Shown: in pieces, positions 1 through 7,249 of the stretch | Position numbering within the stretch: the stretch's first letter is position 1 | Layout of the letters: the number at the start of each line of letters is the position of its first letter | Assembly (NCBI GenBank): GCA_002887195.1 | Contig: PJAB01001163.1 | Location: forward strand, 1-16,751 | DNA: 16,751 bases | Source of the DNA: Chrysochromulina parva | Taxonomy: Eukaryota; Haptophyta; Prymnesiales; Chrysochromulinaceae | Reading direction: 5' to 3' | Notes under the pieces: generated by a model | The model's database searches: none | The model's input: only the letters and a program-made list of their open reading frames with translations | Told to the model about the DNA's origin: nothing | Translations under genes and position numbers: made by a program

Positions 1-99
1 GGCGCGGCGGGCGCGGCGGGCGCGGCGGGCGCGGCGGGCGCGGCAGGCGCGGCAGGCGCGGCAGGCGCGGCAGGTGCGGCAGGTGCGGCAGGTGCGGCG
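1..99 (+). repeat. 9-bp minisatellite coding Gly-Ala-Ala inside Rpn1
   Basis: Eleven in-frame copies of a 9-bp unit (GGCGCGGCG and close variants) run from the window edge to about base 99, followed by two degenerate units. The variants are ordered: four GGCGCGGCG, four GGCGCGGCA, two GGTGCGGCA, then GGTGCGGCG. The repeat lies where other Rpn1 proteins have a variable charged loop, just before the Lys-rich AKKAKKPEKL segment. It is cut by the window edge, so its full length is unknown. Confidence 0.9.
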
Positions 100-1035
100 A
101 GCGCCGCAGCGGGCGCCAAGAAGGCCAAGAAGCCTGAGAAGCTCGACAAGCAGGCGATTGCGACGTTGGGCGTGGCGATGATCGCGATGGGCGAGAACCT
201 GGGCGCCGAGATGGTCACGCGCTCATTTTACCACATGATGGCCTACGCGGACATCAACGTGAAGCGCACCGTGCCTCTCGGGCTCGCGCTCCTCGCCGTG
301 TCCAACCCGATGAACGTGGGAGTCATCGACGCGCTTTCGAAGATGAGCCACGACCCCGATGGGGAGGTGGCCACCGCGTCCATCATCTCGCTCGGCCTCG
401 TCGCCGGCGGCACGAACAACTCGCGGGTCGCCACCTCGCTCCGGTCGCTCGCCACGTACTACTCCAAGGAGCCCGGCTTACTGTTCGCGGTGCGGCTCGC
501 GCAGGGGCTGACGCACGCGGGCAAGGGGCTCGTCACCTTCTCGCCCTACCACCCCGATCGCACCGTGTGCCACCCCGTGGTCCTTGCTGGCATTGTGTCC
601 CTCATGCACATCCTGCTAGACTTCGATTCCCTGGTACTCGGAAAGCACCACTATCTTCTCTTCGTGCTTGCATGCACCATCCGGCCTCGCATGCTCGTGA
701 CTCTCGACGAGGATCTCAAGCCGCTGCCCGTCTCGGTGCGCGTCGGCGTGGCCGTGGACACCGTGGGTCAGGCGGGCCGACCGAAGACGATCACCGGCTT
801 CCAGACGCACACGACGCCGGTGCTGCTCGCCGCGGGAGAACGCGCCGAGCTCGCCACCGATGAGTACCTTCCACTCACCTCCGTGCTCGAGGGCGTCGTG
901 TTGCTCAAGAAGAACCCGGACCACGTGCCCAGCGCGCTCGACGAGGGCAAGAAGACGAAGAAGCCGGGCGGCAAGGACGACCCGATCTCGCCCTCGCAGA
1001 TTGGACGGATCACCAAGCCACTCTCGCACTGGTGA
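1..1035 (+). CDS. RPN1: 26S proteasome regulatory subunit Rpn1 (PSMD2), C-terminal part
   Basis: Rpn1 is the large scaffold of the 19S base. It binds ubiquitin receptors, shuttle factors and Ubp6/USP14 next to the ATPase ring. The frame is open from base 1, so the 5' part lies outside the window. After a Gly-Ala-Ala repeat and a Lys-rich stretch comes the last part of the proteasome/cyclosome repeat solenoid, with hallmark strings IAMGENLGAEM, VPLGLALLAVSNP, SHDPDGEVA, RLAQGLTHAGKG and SPYHPDR. The very conserved C-terminal region follows: PRMLVTLDEDLKPLPVSVRVG, TITGFQTHTTPVLLA, GERAELATDEYLPLTSVLEG and KKNPD. These match animal and fungal Rpn1 almost position for position. The tail after KKNPD is about 36 residues and Lys/Gly-rich, longer than the human end. 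No intron is needed in the visible part. The stop TGA is at 1033-1035. Confidence 0.95.
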   Translation, partial: GAAGAAGAAGAAGAAGAAGAAGAAGAAGAAGAASAAAGAKKAKKPEKLDKQAIATLGVAMIAMGENLGAEMVTRSFYHMMAYADINVKRTVPLGLALLAVSNPMNVGVIDALSKMSHDPDGEVATASIISLGLVAGGTNNSRVATSLRSLATYYSKEPGLLFAVRLAQGLTHAGKGLVTFSPYHPDRTVCHPVVLAGIVSLMHILLDFDSLVLGKHHYLLFVLACTIRPRMLVTLDEDLKPLPVSVRVGVAVDTVGQAGRPKTITGFQTHTTPVLLAAGERAELATDEYLPLTSVLEGVVLLKKNPDHVPSALDEGKKTKKPGGKDDPISPSQIGRITKPLSHW

Positions 1036-1678
1036 TCGCACTGGTGAGCTACGGGAAGTGGGCGGCAGGGGGAAGACGGCGAGGCGCGAGGTCGCCACGG
1101 CAGAGAGCGGAGAGACGCCACACGGACGCTGACAGGAGTGGCTGGTACTTGCGGGGCGCGTGTGCGCGCGATGTGGGGGCATGGGCGAGGCCTTCTCGCG
1201 CCGCGTATCCGTATGCGAGACGGTGCTTTGTGGCCGCGCGGGTGGGCCCCGGAGCGCGGAGGGGATGTGGACGCACCGCCGCGGAGGTCGCGCGGACGGG
1301 TTTGCAGCTATGTGCACGTGATGTAACTGATGACGTTGCTGATGCTGTTGGCTCAACGTGGGTGCGGCTCAGGAATATAAAATGGAAAAATACGCCTGGA
1401 CGTGTGTGTGAGTGCGCCACGGCTCACGCCGGCCCGCGGCGCGGACCGACAATAAAGACATCACTCGTCAGGACCGCTCACTCTCCCTTCGACACTGGTC
1501 ACACCCGCACCCGCACCATCGTGATAGCGCCTCGCAGGACTGTTTGGTGGAGCCACACGTCGGCCGCTGCCACACCCGCAGGTCTCGATCGCACCCGAGT
1601 CGATTCGACACTGCGGGCCGTTATACGTGTCGGGTGTCACACGCGACGCACAATAGACTCACAAGACCTTGTGTAGGC
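1036..1678. other. Convergent intergenic region (3' ends of RPN1 and the GST-fusion gene)
   Basis: This is 643 bases between two genes that end towards each other. Reading frames here have no recognisable protein character and no domain motif. An AATAAA hexamer lies at 1451-1456 on the plus strand, 416 bases after the RPN1 stop. It could be a poly(A) signal, but the distance is long and many algae do not use this hexamer. A lower-GC patch (AATATAAAATGGAAAAATA) sits at about 1373-1391. No RNA gene or mobile element was seen. Confidence 0.6.
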
Positions 1679-3103
1679 TCACTCATAAGCAGAGAGGTCG
1701 TCGTCGTCGCCAAACACCATCTCGTCATCGTCGTCCCCGGTGTCCTCGGGGAAGGCGCCGTGCGATCGCAGGTAGGCGAAGGCCGCCGCCATGGCCGTGT
1801 CCTTGTCCTTGATCGCGTACTTGCCCGCCTCCGGGTTGGAGACGACGACCGCCTCGGCAAGGTTGCCGCCGTGCGGGCACGGGAAGGGCTTGCCCTCGTT
1901 GACGAACGTGTCGGGCGCAGCCATCTTCTCGTTGGTCACCGTCCCGCCGACAGCCTCGGCCACATGCTTGATCCACGCCGTCACGTCCACCTTCTCGGAC
2001 GACTTGTTCGACTCGGGCTTGGGAACGTACGCGACGATGGCGAGCTGCGCGGTGCCCGCCGAGAAGATCATCTTACCCACGAAGCCCGAGCAACCCTTGC
2101 GCTCCTCGGCGAGAGGGTCGGGGTCCGCGTTCATGGCCTGCATTGCGGTGAGCAGCAGCTCCTGGTCGCCCTCGGGCGACTCGATGGTCGTGCAAAAGAA
2201 GTCGAGGCCGCCCATCTCGGCAGCGCCCTCGATCTCGACTCCCTTCTTGCCGCCCTCCTTGATCACCGTCTTGAGGAGCTTGTCCTTCGCCTTGGCGGCC
2301 TCCTTGGCCGCCTTCTCCTCCGGCGTCTCCTTGGCCTGCTGCTCCTTCGGCTCCTTCTTCTCCTTCGCCACCGGCGGGAGAGGCACCACGGTGTGACGAA
2401 CGGTCGGACCCTCGGGGCCCGCACCGAACCCTTTGCCATAGTAGTTGGAGGACATACCGTTCACGGCGTACTTGGCGTAATGGTCGGAGGCGAAGTAGGC
2501 GGCGAGCGCCGGGTCATTCTTGATCTTCGCGTGGAAGCCCATGAGCTTGGCAAATTTGGGAATGGCGACGCCCGTCTCCGCGCACATCTGCACGTGCACG
2601 TCAATCAACTCGAACACACGGAAGTCGGCGCACTGCATGGCCGCACCGCACATGTACGGGCCCTTCAGGAAACCCTCGAGCTTGGTGAAGTGCACGGCGG
2701 CAGTTTCCATGTGCTTCTCCACCATCGCCTTGAAGCCACCCTCGGCCAATTGTTTGCCGGTGTAGATAATCTTGACGTAGGCGTCAGTCAGGTCCATGCA
2801 CTGGTCAAGGACCTGGTGGTTGTCGATCATGTGCTCGGGCAGGTCGATGCCGAGCTTGAGGCCGAGGTAAAGGAGGATCGAGTTGCTCTGAGTGATGACC
2901 TCATCGTCGTCGATGAGGTACGGCAGGTTGATCATCGAATTCTTCTTCTTAAGCTCCGGCTTGTCCTTGCCAAACCACTCAGCGTCGGCGTCTTCGCTTG
3001 AGTAGGCGACCTCCTTGAACGTTTGCTGCTTGTAGTACAACATCATCCTGATCGCTGCGGCCAAGCCGCGGATCTTCCAGTATCCCAACTCCATCTCGGC
3101 CAT
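1679..3103 (-). CDS. GST (Mu-like) domain protein with a novel C-terminal domain
   Basis: The 474-residue product starts at ATG 3103, because LGYWKIRG follows at once as in Mu-class glutathione transferases. Tyr8 matches the catalytic Mu Tyr, and NLPYLID (59-65) and QSNSIL (72-77) form the glutathione site. An all-helical GST C-terminal half runs to about residue 215. A Lys/Glu/Ala-rich linker of about 45 residues follows, then a second globular domain (about 280-460) with GLDFF, GKMIFSAG, QLAIVAYVP and AYLRSHGAFP. The tail is very acidic (DDDDEMVFGDDDD). The order GST, charged linker, second domain recalls elongation factor 1B-gamma, but the C-terminal domain lacks the EF1G signature. I have the impression that this C-terminal domain recurs in marine protists, but cannot name a family. 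Expected activity is glutathione conjugation, or a GST fold used as a binding module. No intron is visible. The frame is open upstream to 3202, so a longer N-terminus is possible but unlikely. Confidence 0.85.
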   Translation of the reverse strand: MAEMELGYWKIRGLAAAIRMMLYYKQQTFKEVAYSSEDADAEWFGKDKPELKKKNSMINLPYLIDDDEVITQSNSILLYLGLKLGIDLPEHMIDNHQVLDQCMDLTDAYVKIIYTGKQLAEGGFKAMVEKHMETAAVHFTKLEGFLKGPYMCGAAMQCADFRVFELIDVHVQMCAETGVAIPKFAKLMGFHAKIKNDPALAAYFASDHYAKYAVNGMSSNYYGKGFGAGPEGPTVRHTVVPLPPVAKEKKEPKEQQAKETPEEKAAKEAAKAKDKLLKTVIKEGGKKGVEIEGAAEMGGLDFFCTTIESPEGDQELLLTAMQAMNADPDPLAEERKGCSGFVGKMIFSAGTAQLAIVAYVPKPESNKSSEKVDVTAWIKHVAEAVGGTVTNEKMAAPDTFVNEGKPFPCPHGGNLAEAVVVSNPEAGKYAIKDKDTAMAAAFAYLRSHGAFPEDTGDDDDEMVFGDDDDLSAYE

Positions 3104-3296
3104 CTCTGCTTGCGCGCGGGTGATTGAGTTGTCGCGTCGCCGACGGGGGGTGCGAGCGAATCGCGCGCCGAAAGCCCGAGATGCGGTCGTTACTTCCAAC
3201 AAATGGGCGGGAGATCTGGTACAGTTTGGGCACTTGGTCTTCCCTTTTGAGGACGTTTGGAAGTGCCTGCAACCTCACGGCAATCGCGACGTCTGG
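3104..3296. promoter_or_regulatory. Divergent promoter region between the GST-fusion gene and a small conserved gene
   Basis: The two start codons (3103 on minus, 3297 on plus) face away from each other with 193 bases between them, so both promoters must lie here or overlap the genes. No clear TATA box was found. The frame of the plus gene stays open back to 3120 but holds no ATG there, so a short upstream exon cannot be excluded. Confidence 0.5.
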
Positions 3297-3608
3297 ATGT
3301 CCGACGAGCCGCCCGCCCAAACGCTGCTCGCGCTCCCGGCGCCAAAGGACGATGCTGCGCCCGGCACCATCACTCTCAACGTGTCCACTGGAGAGCCAGT
3401 TGTGATGGATCATCTCGGGCCGGTCGTTGTCAACGTGGATGGCACGCTCTCGCGCATCGCGAACTGGGATGAGATGATAGACCACGAGAAGGAACTGACA
3501 AAGCGGCGCATCGCGAAGCGCAACATCGAACGACTGAAGGCTCTGGCCGAGTCGGGCGAGCTCACAGGTGAGCAGATGTCTGCACTTGCTAATCCAAGAG
3601 AAGAGTAA
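3297..3608 (+). CDS. Small conserved protein of unknown function (103 aa)
   Basis: The reading frame is open from 3120, but its first ATG is at 3297, giving 103 residues. The middle carries LGPVVVNVDGTLSRIANW (40-57), then a charged helix with KRRIAKRNIERLKAL. I recognise this pattern (GPvVVN.DGTlsRI.NW.....E......lgKRN..R...L) as typical of a small conserved protein found in algae, fungi and some bacteria. It has no function that I can state. The N-terminus (MSDEPPAQTLLALPAP) is Pro/Ala-rich and not an obvious targeting signal. It diverges from the GST-fusion gene and converges on the RNase HII gene. The stop TAA is at 3606-3608. Confidence 0.75.
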   Translation: MSDEPPAQTLLALPAPKDDAAPGTITLNVSTGEPVVMDHLGPVVVNVDGTLSRIANWDEMIDHEKELTKRRIAKRNIERLKALAESGELTGEQMSALANPREE

Positions 3609-3767
3609 CACCTTTGGTTCGGTCCTTACATGATCATGAATCGTATTTGATATCGGTCACCCCAAAACGCAGCAGCTTGATGTTTACGACGCTCACGCGG
3701 CGCAGCTCTCGAGTACTCATAGCACTTCGAGGGCTCATAACCCCCTTCCGATCTGTTTTCATAACTA

Positions 3768-4688
3768 CTATCGGCTCCGTGATCGCCGCAGAGAAGTAAC
3801 TAAAGACATAGAGCCCGACCCGCCTAGAGTGTTCATCCACGTCTCGTCCTGGGCGCGAAGCAGCATCGACCGATAGCGCGCAGCGCGCGCATCACCATCG
3901 GTGCCGTCCAAGGCGGCAGGCGCCCAGTGCTCATCCGCTGAGCCGCTCCCTCCGGGCGCCTCTGCCAAACTCAATGCCGCATGTTGCAGCTCGCGTTGGA
4001 CCTTCTGGTACACCGCCCGGTCTCGGTGGAAGGCCATCCGCTTGCCGTGGCGCCGCTGGAAGGGGAAGCACTGCGCGCGATGGCACGGCGACGGCCCATA
4101 CGCCGCGATGTGTCGCAGATGCTCCTGGGACGGCCAGCCGGCATTACAGTCCAGCTCCCACAGTGGCCAGCGGCGTGCCAGAGCATGCATCGCCGCATCG
4201 TGCGCGGCAGCGGCGATGATTGAGGCGGCCGCAATGGCAGTCTCTTCGCGGTCGCCGTGAACAATTGCACGCCCGTCCAGTCCCGGGGGCAAATACTCGC
4301 CATCGACGAGATAGAAGGGATGCAGCGTAGCACCACCGCCATCTCGCTGCCTTCTTCCCAGGCGCTCTTCGAGCCGTCGCGACGCGATTTGCATGGCGAC
4401 CAGAGCCGCCTCCCGTGGGCCGAGAGCATCGACGCAATGGTGCGGCTGCACGCCCACCGACCACCATAGATTCGGCGTGCGGTCAAGCTGCTCAAAGGCA
4501 AGTCGACGCTCTGAGCGCGAGAGCGATTTCGAGTCTACCGCAATCGCTGCAGAGGACCAATCGGCAGGCAAAAGAACCGCGGCGGCGACCACGGGCCCCG
4601 CGATAGTTCCCACGCCTGCTTCGTCCATGCCAATGGCCAACCGACCCGTCGCGCGAATCGCCAGCTCGTGAGTCCGACCATACAACAT
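3768..4688 (-). CDS. Ribonuclease HII-type protein (divergent)
   Basis: RNase HII cuts RNA in RNA-DNA hybrids and single ribonucleotides built into DNA. From ATG 4688 (306 aa) the family landmarks appear in order: GMDEAGVGTIAGPVVAAAVLL with catalytic Asp22-Glu23, DSKSLS (52-57), LVDGEYLPP with Asp129, then IAAASIIAAAAHD with Asp164. The C-terminal signature GWPSQEHLRHIAAYGPSPCHRAQCFPF is also present. The four acidic catalytic residues are kept. Two motifs are not: the GRG junction-recognition motif reads GVG (25-27), and the usual AKVxRD reads AAAAHD. The single-chain form resembles the bacterial enzyme, which suggests an organelle version or a transferred gene. The frame is open upstream to an ATG at 5030, which would add 114 residues rich in Arg, Ser and Ala, like a transit peptide; that stretch also overlaps a dispersed repeat, so I prefer the shorter start. 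The Ser/Arg tail after about residue 270 is poorly conserved. Confidence 0.85.
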   Translation of the reverse strand: MLYGRTHELAIRATGRLAIGMDEAGVGTIAGPVVAAAVLLPADWSSAAIAVDSKSLSRSERRLAFEQLDRTPNLWWSVGVQPHHCVDALGPREAALVAMQIASRRLEERLGRRQRDGGGATLHPFYLVDGEYLPPGLDGRAIVHGDREETAIAAASIIAAAAHDAAMHALARRWPLWELDCNAGWPSQEHLRHIAAYGPSPCHRAQCFPFQRRHGKRMAFHRDRAVYQKVQRELQHAALSLAEAPGGSGSADEHWAPAALDGTDGDARAARYRSMLLRAQDETWMNTLGGSGSMSLVTSLRRSRSR

Positions 4689-4760
4689 CTCGCCGGCGTG
4701 CGTTGCTGTGAATAGGATTCCTAGGCTGTTACAACCCCAACGAACACGCACGATCCCGGA

Positions 4761-4790
4761 GCCGACCGAACCCCGCGGCCGACTCAGAAG
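4761..4790 (+). repeat. Dispersed repeat, copy 1
   Basis: Thirty bases here match 8687-8716 at 28 positions. The last 20 (CCCCGCGGCCGACTCAGAAG, 4771-4790) are identical. The copy lies just upstream of the likely RNase HII start. The inverted string CTTCTGAG occurs at 5155-5162 and, with CTCAGAAG at 4783-4790, could form 8-bp ends around a roughly 380-bp element. Confidence 0.8.
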
Positions 4791-5533
4791 AGACCGACCC
4801 TGCGAACCCGACCCTGCCGCCTCCCGCTTCCAGAGCGACAGAACCCCGCCAATTGCTCCCCGCGCATGCTCGAACAAGCGGTCGGCCAAATGAAGGCGCA
4901 CGCTGGCATGACGCGTAGCGGCCGGCGGTGCCGGGCCGGAAGCGGACCGGAACAACCTCGCCAGTGCGCGATTGATGTCACGCGTGAGCGCTCGAGAGGG
5001 TCTCGAGACGCGAGAGGCGGAGGCGCACACCTGGTGCCGTGGCGCTCGTGCGATGCGCTTGCTATACCGTCCATACTTGCTTTATTCGCCGCGCCGGTGG
5101 CGGGCTGGGGGCTGGCAGGCCGCAGGCGCGGCGTTATACCGTCGTATACCGGTACTTCTGAGGAGGGAGCAATTGGGAGGGAGGGATCGAAACAACTCCC
5201 GAAGCCGACACCGGTTTGCTCCGCGCCCAGCTTAATGCGTACTTCAACAACCTAAAACAAAAGGCATCGTGGCTCGATGCACACCGAACGCCGCTACGCG
5301 CTCTGTTGTCTGTTCTTGTCTGTTCGTGCAAGAGATGCCTCGCCCGCAGCCTGTGCCCGGCCTCGCGCCTCAATGGCCGCCTCCGACATGGTGACCAAAC
5401 GTTGCATCGGGGCACTCATGGAGCTAAACTCTGCCATAGGGGTTCTCGCCGCCGGAACGCAATGGCGTCGGCCCCACGAACGCCCCTGCGTCGGACCCAG
5501 CACAACGCACTCCCCTCCTGGCTGGGGGCATCT
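4791..5533. other. Intergenic region with short repeated motifs (about 740 bp)
   Basis: This lies upstream of the RNase HII gene and downstream of the next minus gene. On the minus strand 4791-5030 is open in the RNase HII frame and could code for an N-terminal extension. TATACCGTC appears twice (5064-5072 and 5135-5143). Near 5143-5162 is GTATACCGGTACTTCTGAG, an inverted relative of the segment at 8709-8736. No protein motif was recognised elsewhere in the region. Confidence 0.55.
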
Positions 5534-5971
5534 CTACACACGCACCGCCTTCGCAACGGGGGCCATGCCAAGCTTCGCCTTGCCCTTGTGGCCACCCGCC
5601 GGCAGCTTCTTGGGCACCACACGCGTGGTAGCTGCCCCCGCCGCCTTGGGGGACTTCTTCTTGCCACCCTGCTGCTTACGGGCCTTTTTGGCCTGCTTCT
5701 CGGGCGCTGCCTTGCGCGACTCCTCCACCTCGGGCTGCGCGGTCGAGAAGACGGGCTCGCCCCCCGCGGCGCCATCCATCAGCATCTCCTCGTACGCCTT
5801 CAGCTTCTCCTGCGCGATTGTGTCCTCCTCGAAAGTTTCCCACTCCTCGCCCTTGGCTTTGGCCTTCGTGGGCTGGATGTCATCGTTGAGGTCGACGGGC
5901 ATGAGGAGCTCGAACATCGACTCAAAGGCGTCCTCAATCGCATTGAGTACAATCTCCGCGCTGAACTTCAT
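5534..5971 (-). CDS. Hypothetical protein, acidic N-terminal half and basic C-terminal half (145 aa)
   Basis: I do not recognise this protein. ATG 5971 begins MKFSAEIVLNAIEDAFESMF. The frame extends 33 bases upstream without an ATG, and a stop appears soon after, so this start is well defined. Residues 1-70 are acidic and probably helical (LNAIEDAFESMFELLMP, EEWETFEEDTIAQEKLKAYEEML). From about residue 85 it becomes strongly basic and low in complexity (KQAKKARKQQGGKKKSPKAA, GGHKGKAKLG). The even split of opposite charges suggests a nucleic-acid or scaffold partner, but this is only an inference. Codon choice is strongly GC-ending, like the neighbours, which supports coding. It lies between the RNase HII and ceramidase genes on the same strand. 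The stop TAG is at 5534-5536. Confidence 0.65.
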   Translation of the reverse strand: MKFSAEIVLNAIEDAFESMFELLMPVDLNDDIQPTKAKAKGEEWETFEEDTIAQEKLKAYEEMLMDGAAGGEPVFSTAQPEVEESRKAAPEKQAKKARKQQGGKKKSPKAAGAATTRVVPKKLPAGGHKGKAKLGMAPVAKAVRV

Positions 5972-6136
5972 TGGCGCAGCAGTTGCGGGTTGGTCGGCAG
6001 CCAAGAAAGCGATCTAGTTGCCGCGCGCGCGCGGCGGACGGATAATCGCGAAGTCAGACTTGAAACTTGCTCAACTTCAGACATGAAACTGCCAATTTTG
6101 CCTCCCGGTCCTTGTCCCAGAGGTCACCAACACGTG

Positions 6137-6991
6137 TCACACCAGCTTGTGCACCGCGGCACCCCTATCGATCGCGGGCAAGCCGGCGAAGAGCAGCGAG
6201 GGCTGCACGCTCGGCCGCTCGTCCTCGAACCGTGCGAGAGCGAAGGCCGTCAGGCCCAAGTGCGGCCCGGCGGCCGACGATAGGTGGAAGAGCGCGTGCA
6301 GCGGAAGGCGCTGCACGAGCGGATAGCGATGGCAGAGGAGCTCACCAGGAATCCACAGGAACAGCGCTCCGCCACCGTACGCGAGCGCTGCACACGCGAG
6401 CAGTCTACGCGGCGAGGCGCCCGTCGGCGGCTCAGCTCGGTGCACCGTTCTGAAGGCCAGGCACACTAGCGCTATGACGGACAAGGTATAGAGGACGATG
6501 AACACGACGAAGCCCGACGCAAAGTAAAGGACTGTGGCGGCGGCTGTATACGCGATCAGCGCGCCGCGAAGCGCACTGAGCGAAAGCGTCGTCGCCTCTG
6601 TCGGTGGCTGCCCTCGTAACTTGCGTTGGCGCTGCTCACGATCAGCGCGATGATGCGCGACGCCATATACGAGCGTCGTGACCGCCCAGAGCATCGGCAC
6701 TTCGTCGAGAACCTGGCCTGCACGCAGCAGCGTCGCATGGAACGCGACCGAGCCAACACCCACGACACTCAGGCACGAGTAGCACAGCATCTGCTCGCTG
6801 CCCAGACGCTGCCACCGGCATAGCAGCATGCCAGCAGCTCCAATATATGCCACGGCAAAGCTTGTGAGCGTGTTCCAGAACTCGGCCACGTAATGGGAAT
6901 GCGCATAGTTTGGCTCGCAGAAGTCCATGTCCGCTGTGGAGGGCGACCAGAAGCCCAACGGTGACGCACCATAGGAATCGGCACTCGGCAT
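6137..6991 (-). CDS. Alkaline ceramidase
   Basis: Alkaline ceramidases are seven-helix membrane enzymes of the ER/Golgi that cleave ceramide to sphingosine and fatty acid. The 284-residue product starts at ATG 6991. GFWSPSTADMDFCEPNYAHS opens the protein and supplies the calcium-site residues Asp23, Glu26, Asn28 and Glu37. GVGSVAFHATLLRAGQVLDE gives the active-site Ser81, zinc ligand His85 and Asp96. HALFHLSSAAG gives the remaining zinc ligands His232 and His236. These keep the spacing of human ACER3 with an offset of four in the N-terminal half. Several hydrophobic stretches fit the membrane segments (about 40-58, 68-80, 97-112, 141-180, 197-215, 231-255). The length is close to the family norm of about 265-290. 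All key residues are present, so it should be active. The stop TGA is at 6137-6139. Confidence 0.93.
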   Translation of the reverse strand: MPSADSYGASPLGFWSPSTADMDFCEPNYAHSHYVAEFWNTLTSFAVAYIGAAGMLLCRWQRLGSEQMLCYSCLSVVGVGSVAFHATLLRAGQVLDEVPMLWAVTTLVYGVAHHRADREQRQRKLRGQPPTEATTLSLSALRGALIAYTAAATVLYFASGFVVFIVLYTLSVIALVCLAFRTVHRAEPPTGASPRRLLACAALAYGGGALFLWIPGELLCHRYPLVQRLPLHALFHLSSAAGPHLGLTAFALARFEDERPSVQPSLLFAGLPAIDRGAAVHKLV

Positions 6992-7249
6992 CACGGCGCG
7001 CGGTCACGTTCACGAGGCTAGACAACTGCAAGTCCCGCGACTAGGGCGGCAGTGGGCGAGACCCGCGTCCATGTCCATCTCACCACACACTCACGTGATG
7101 GGCAAATATGTTTTCTGTGAAGAGTGTATGGCCAGTTATGAATAATGCAAGCCAAGTGAGTGTGTTCGAACAGTTCTAGCTTCCTGGTGCCAACGAGAAG
7201 GCGGTTGCACGAGCTCGTCGAGCTCATGCTCGCACATCGGCACATCGGA
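6992..7249. promoter_or_regulatory. Probable ceramidase promoter region and hydrolase 3' end
   Basis: These are 258 bases between two co-oriented minus-strand genes. They should hold the 3' end of the hydrolase transcript and the promoter of the ceramidase gene. The stretch 7080-7190 is clearly lower in GC than the flanking genes, as expected for non-coding DNA. No specific element could be identified. Confidence 0.4.

Noticed and set aside
616..1356. Minus-strand frame across the RPN1 3' end
   Set aside because: It overlaps strongly conserved Rpn1 sequence on the other strand and shows only His/Arg/Ser-rich content.
1412..3001. Long plus-strand frame (529 codons) opposite the GST-fusion gene
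   Set aside because: It is the antisense shadow of a gene with clear GST motifs; the translation is Arg/Leu/His-rich with no domain, as expected in GC-rich DNA.
1679..3103. Calling the GST-fusion gene elongation factor 1-gamma
   Set aside because: The N-terminal domain is Mu-like and the C-terminal part lacks the recognisable EF1G domain motifs; only the overall layout is similar.
3690..3750. tRNA-Met-like string (GGCGCAG, then GGGCTCATAACCC with a CAT anticodon loop)
   Set aside because: The anticodon arm looks good, but there is no T-arm GTTCGA-type sequence and no pairing acceptor stem, so I treat it as chance.
5216..6283. Plus-strand frame (355 codons) across the hypothetical gene and the ceramidase 3' end
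   Set aside because: It spans the end of a clear ceramidase gene on the other strand and is His/Arg/Leu-rich without motifs.
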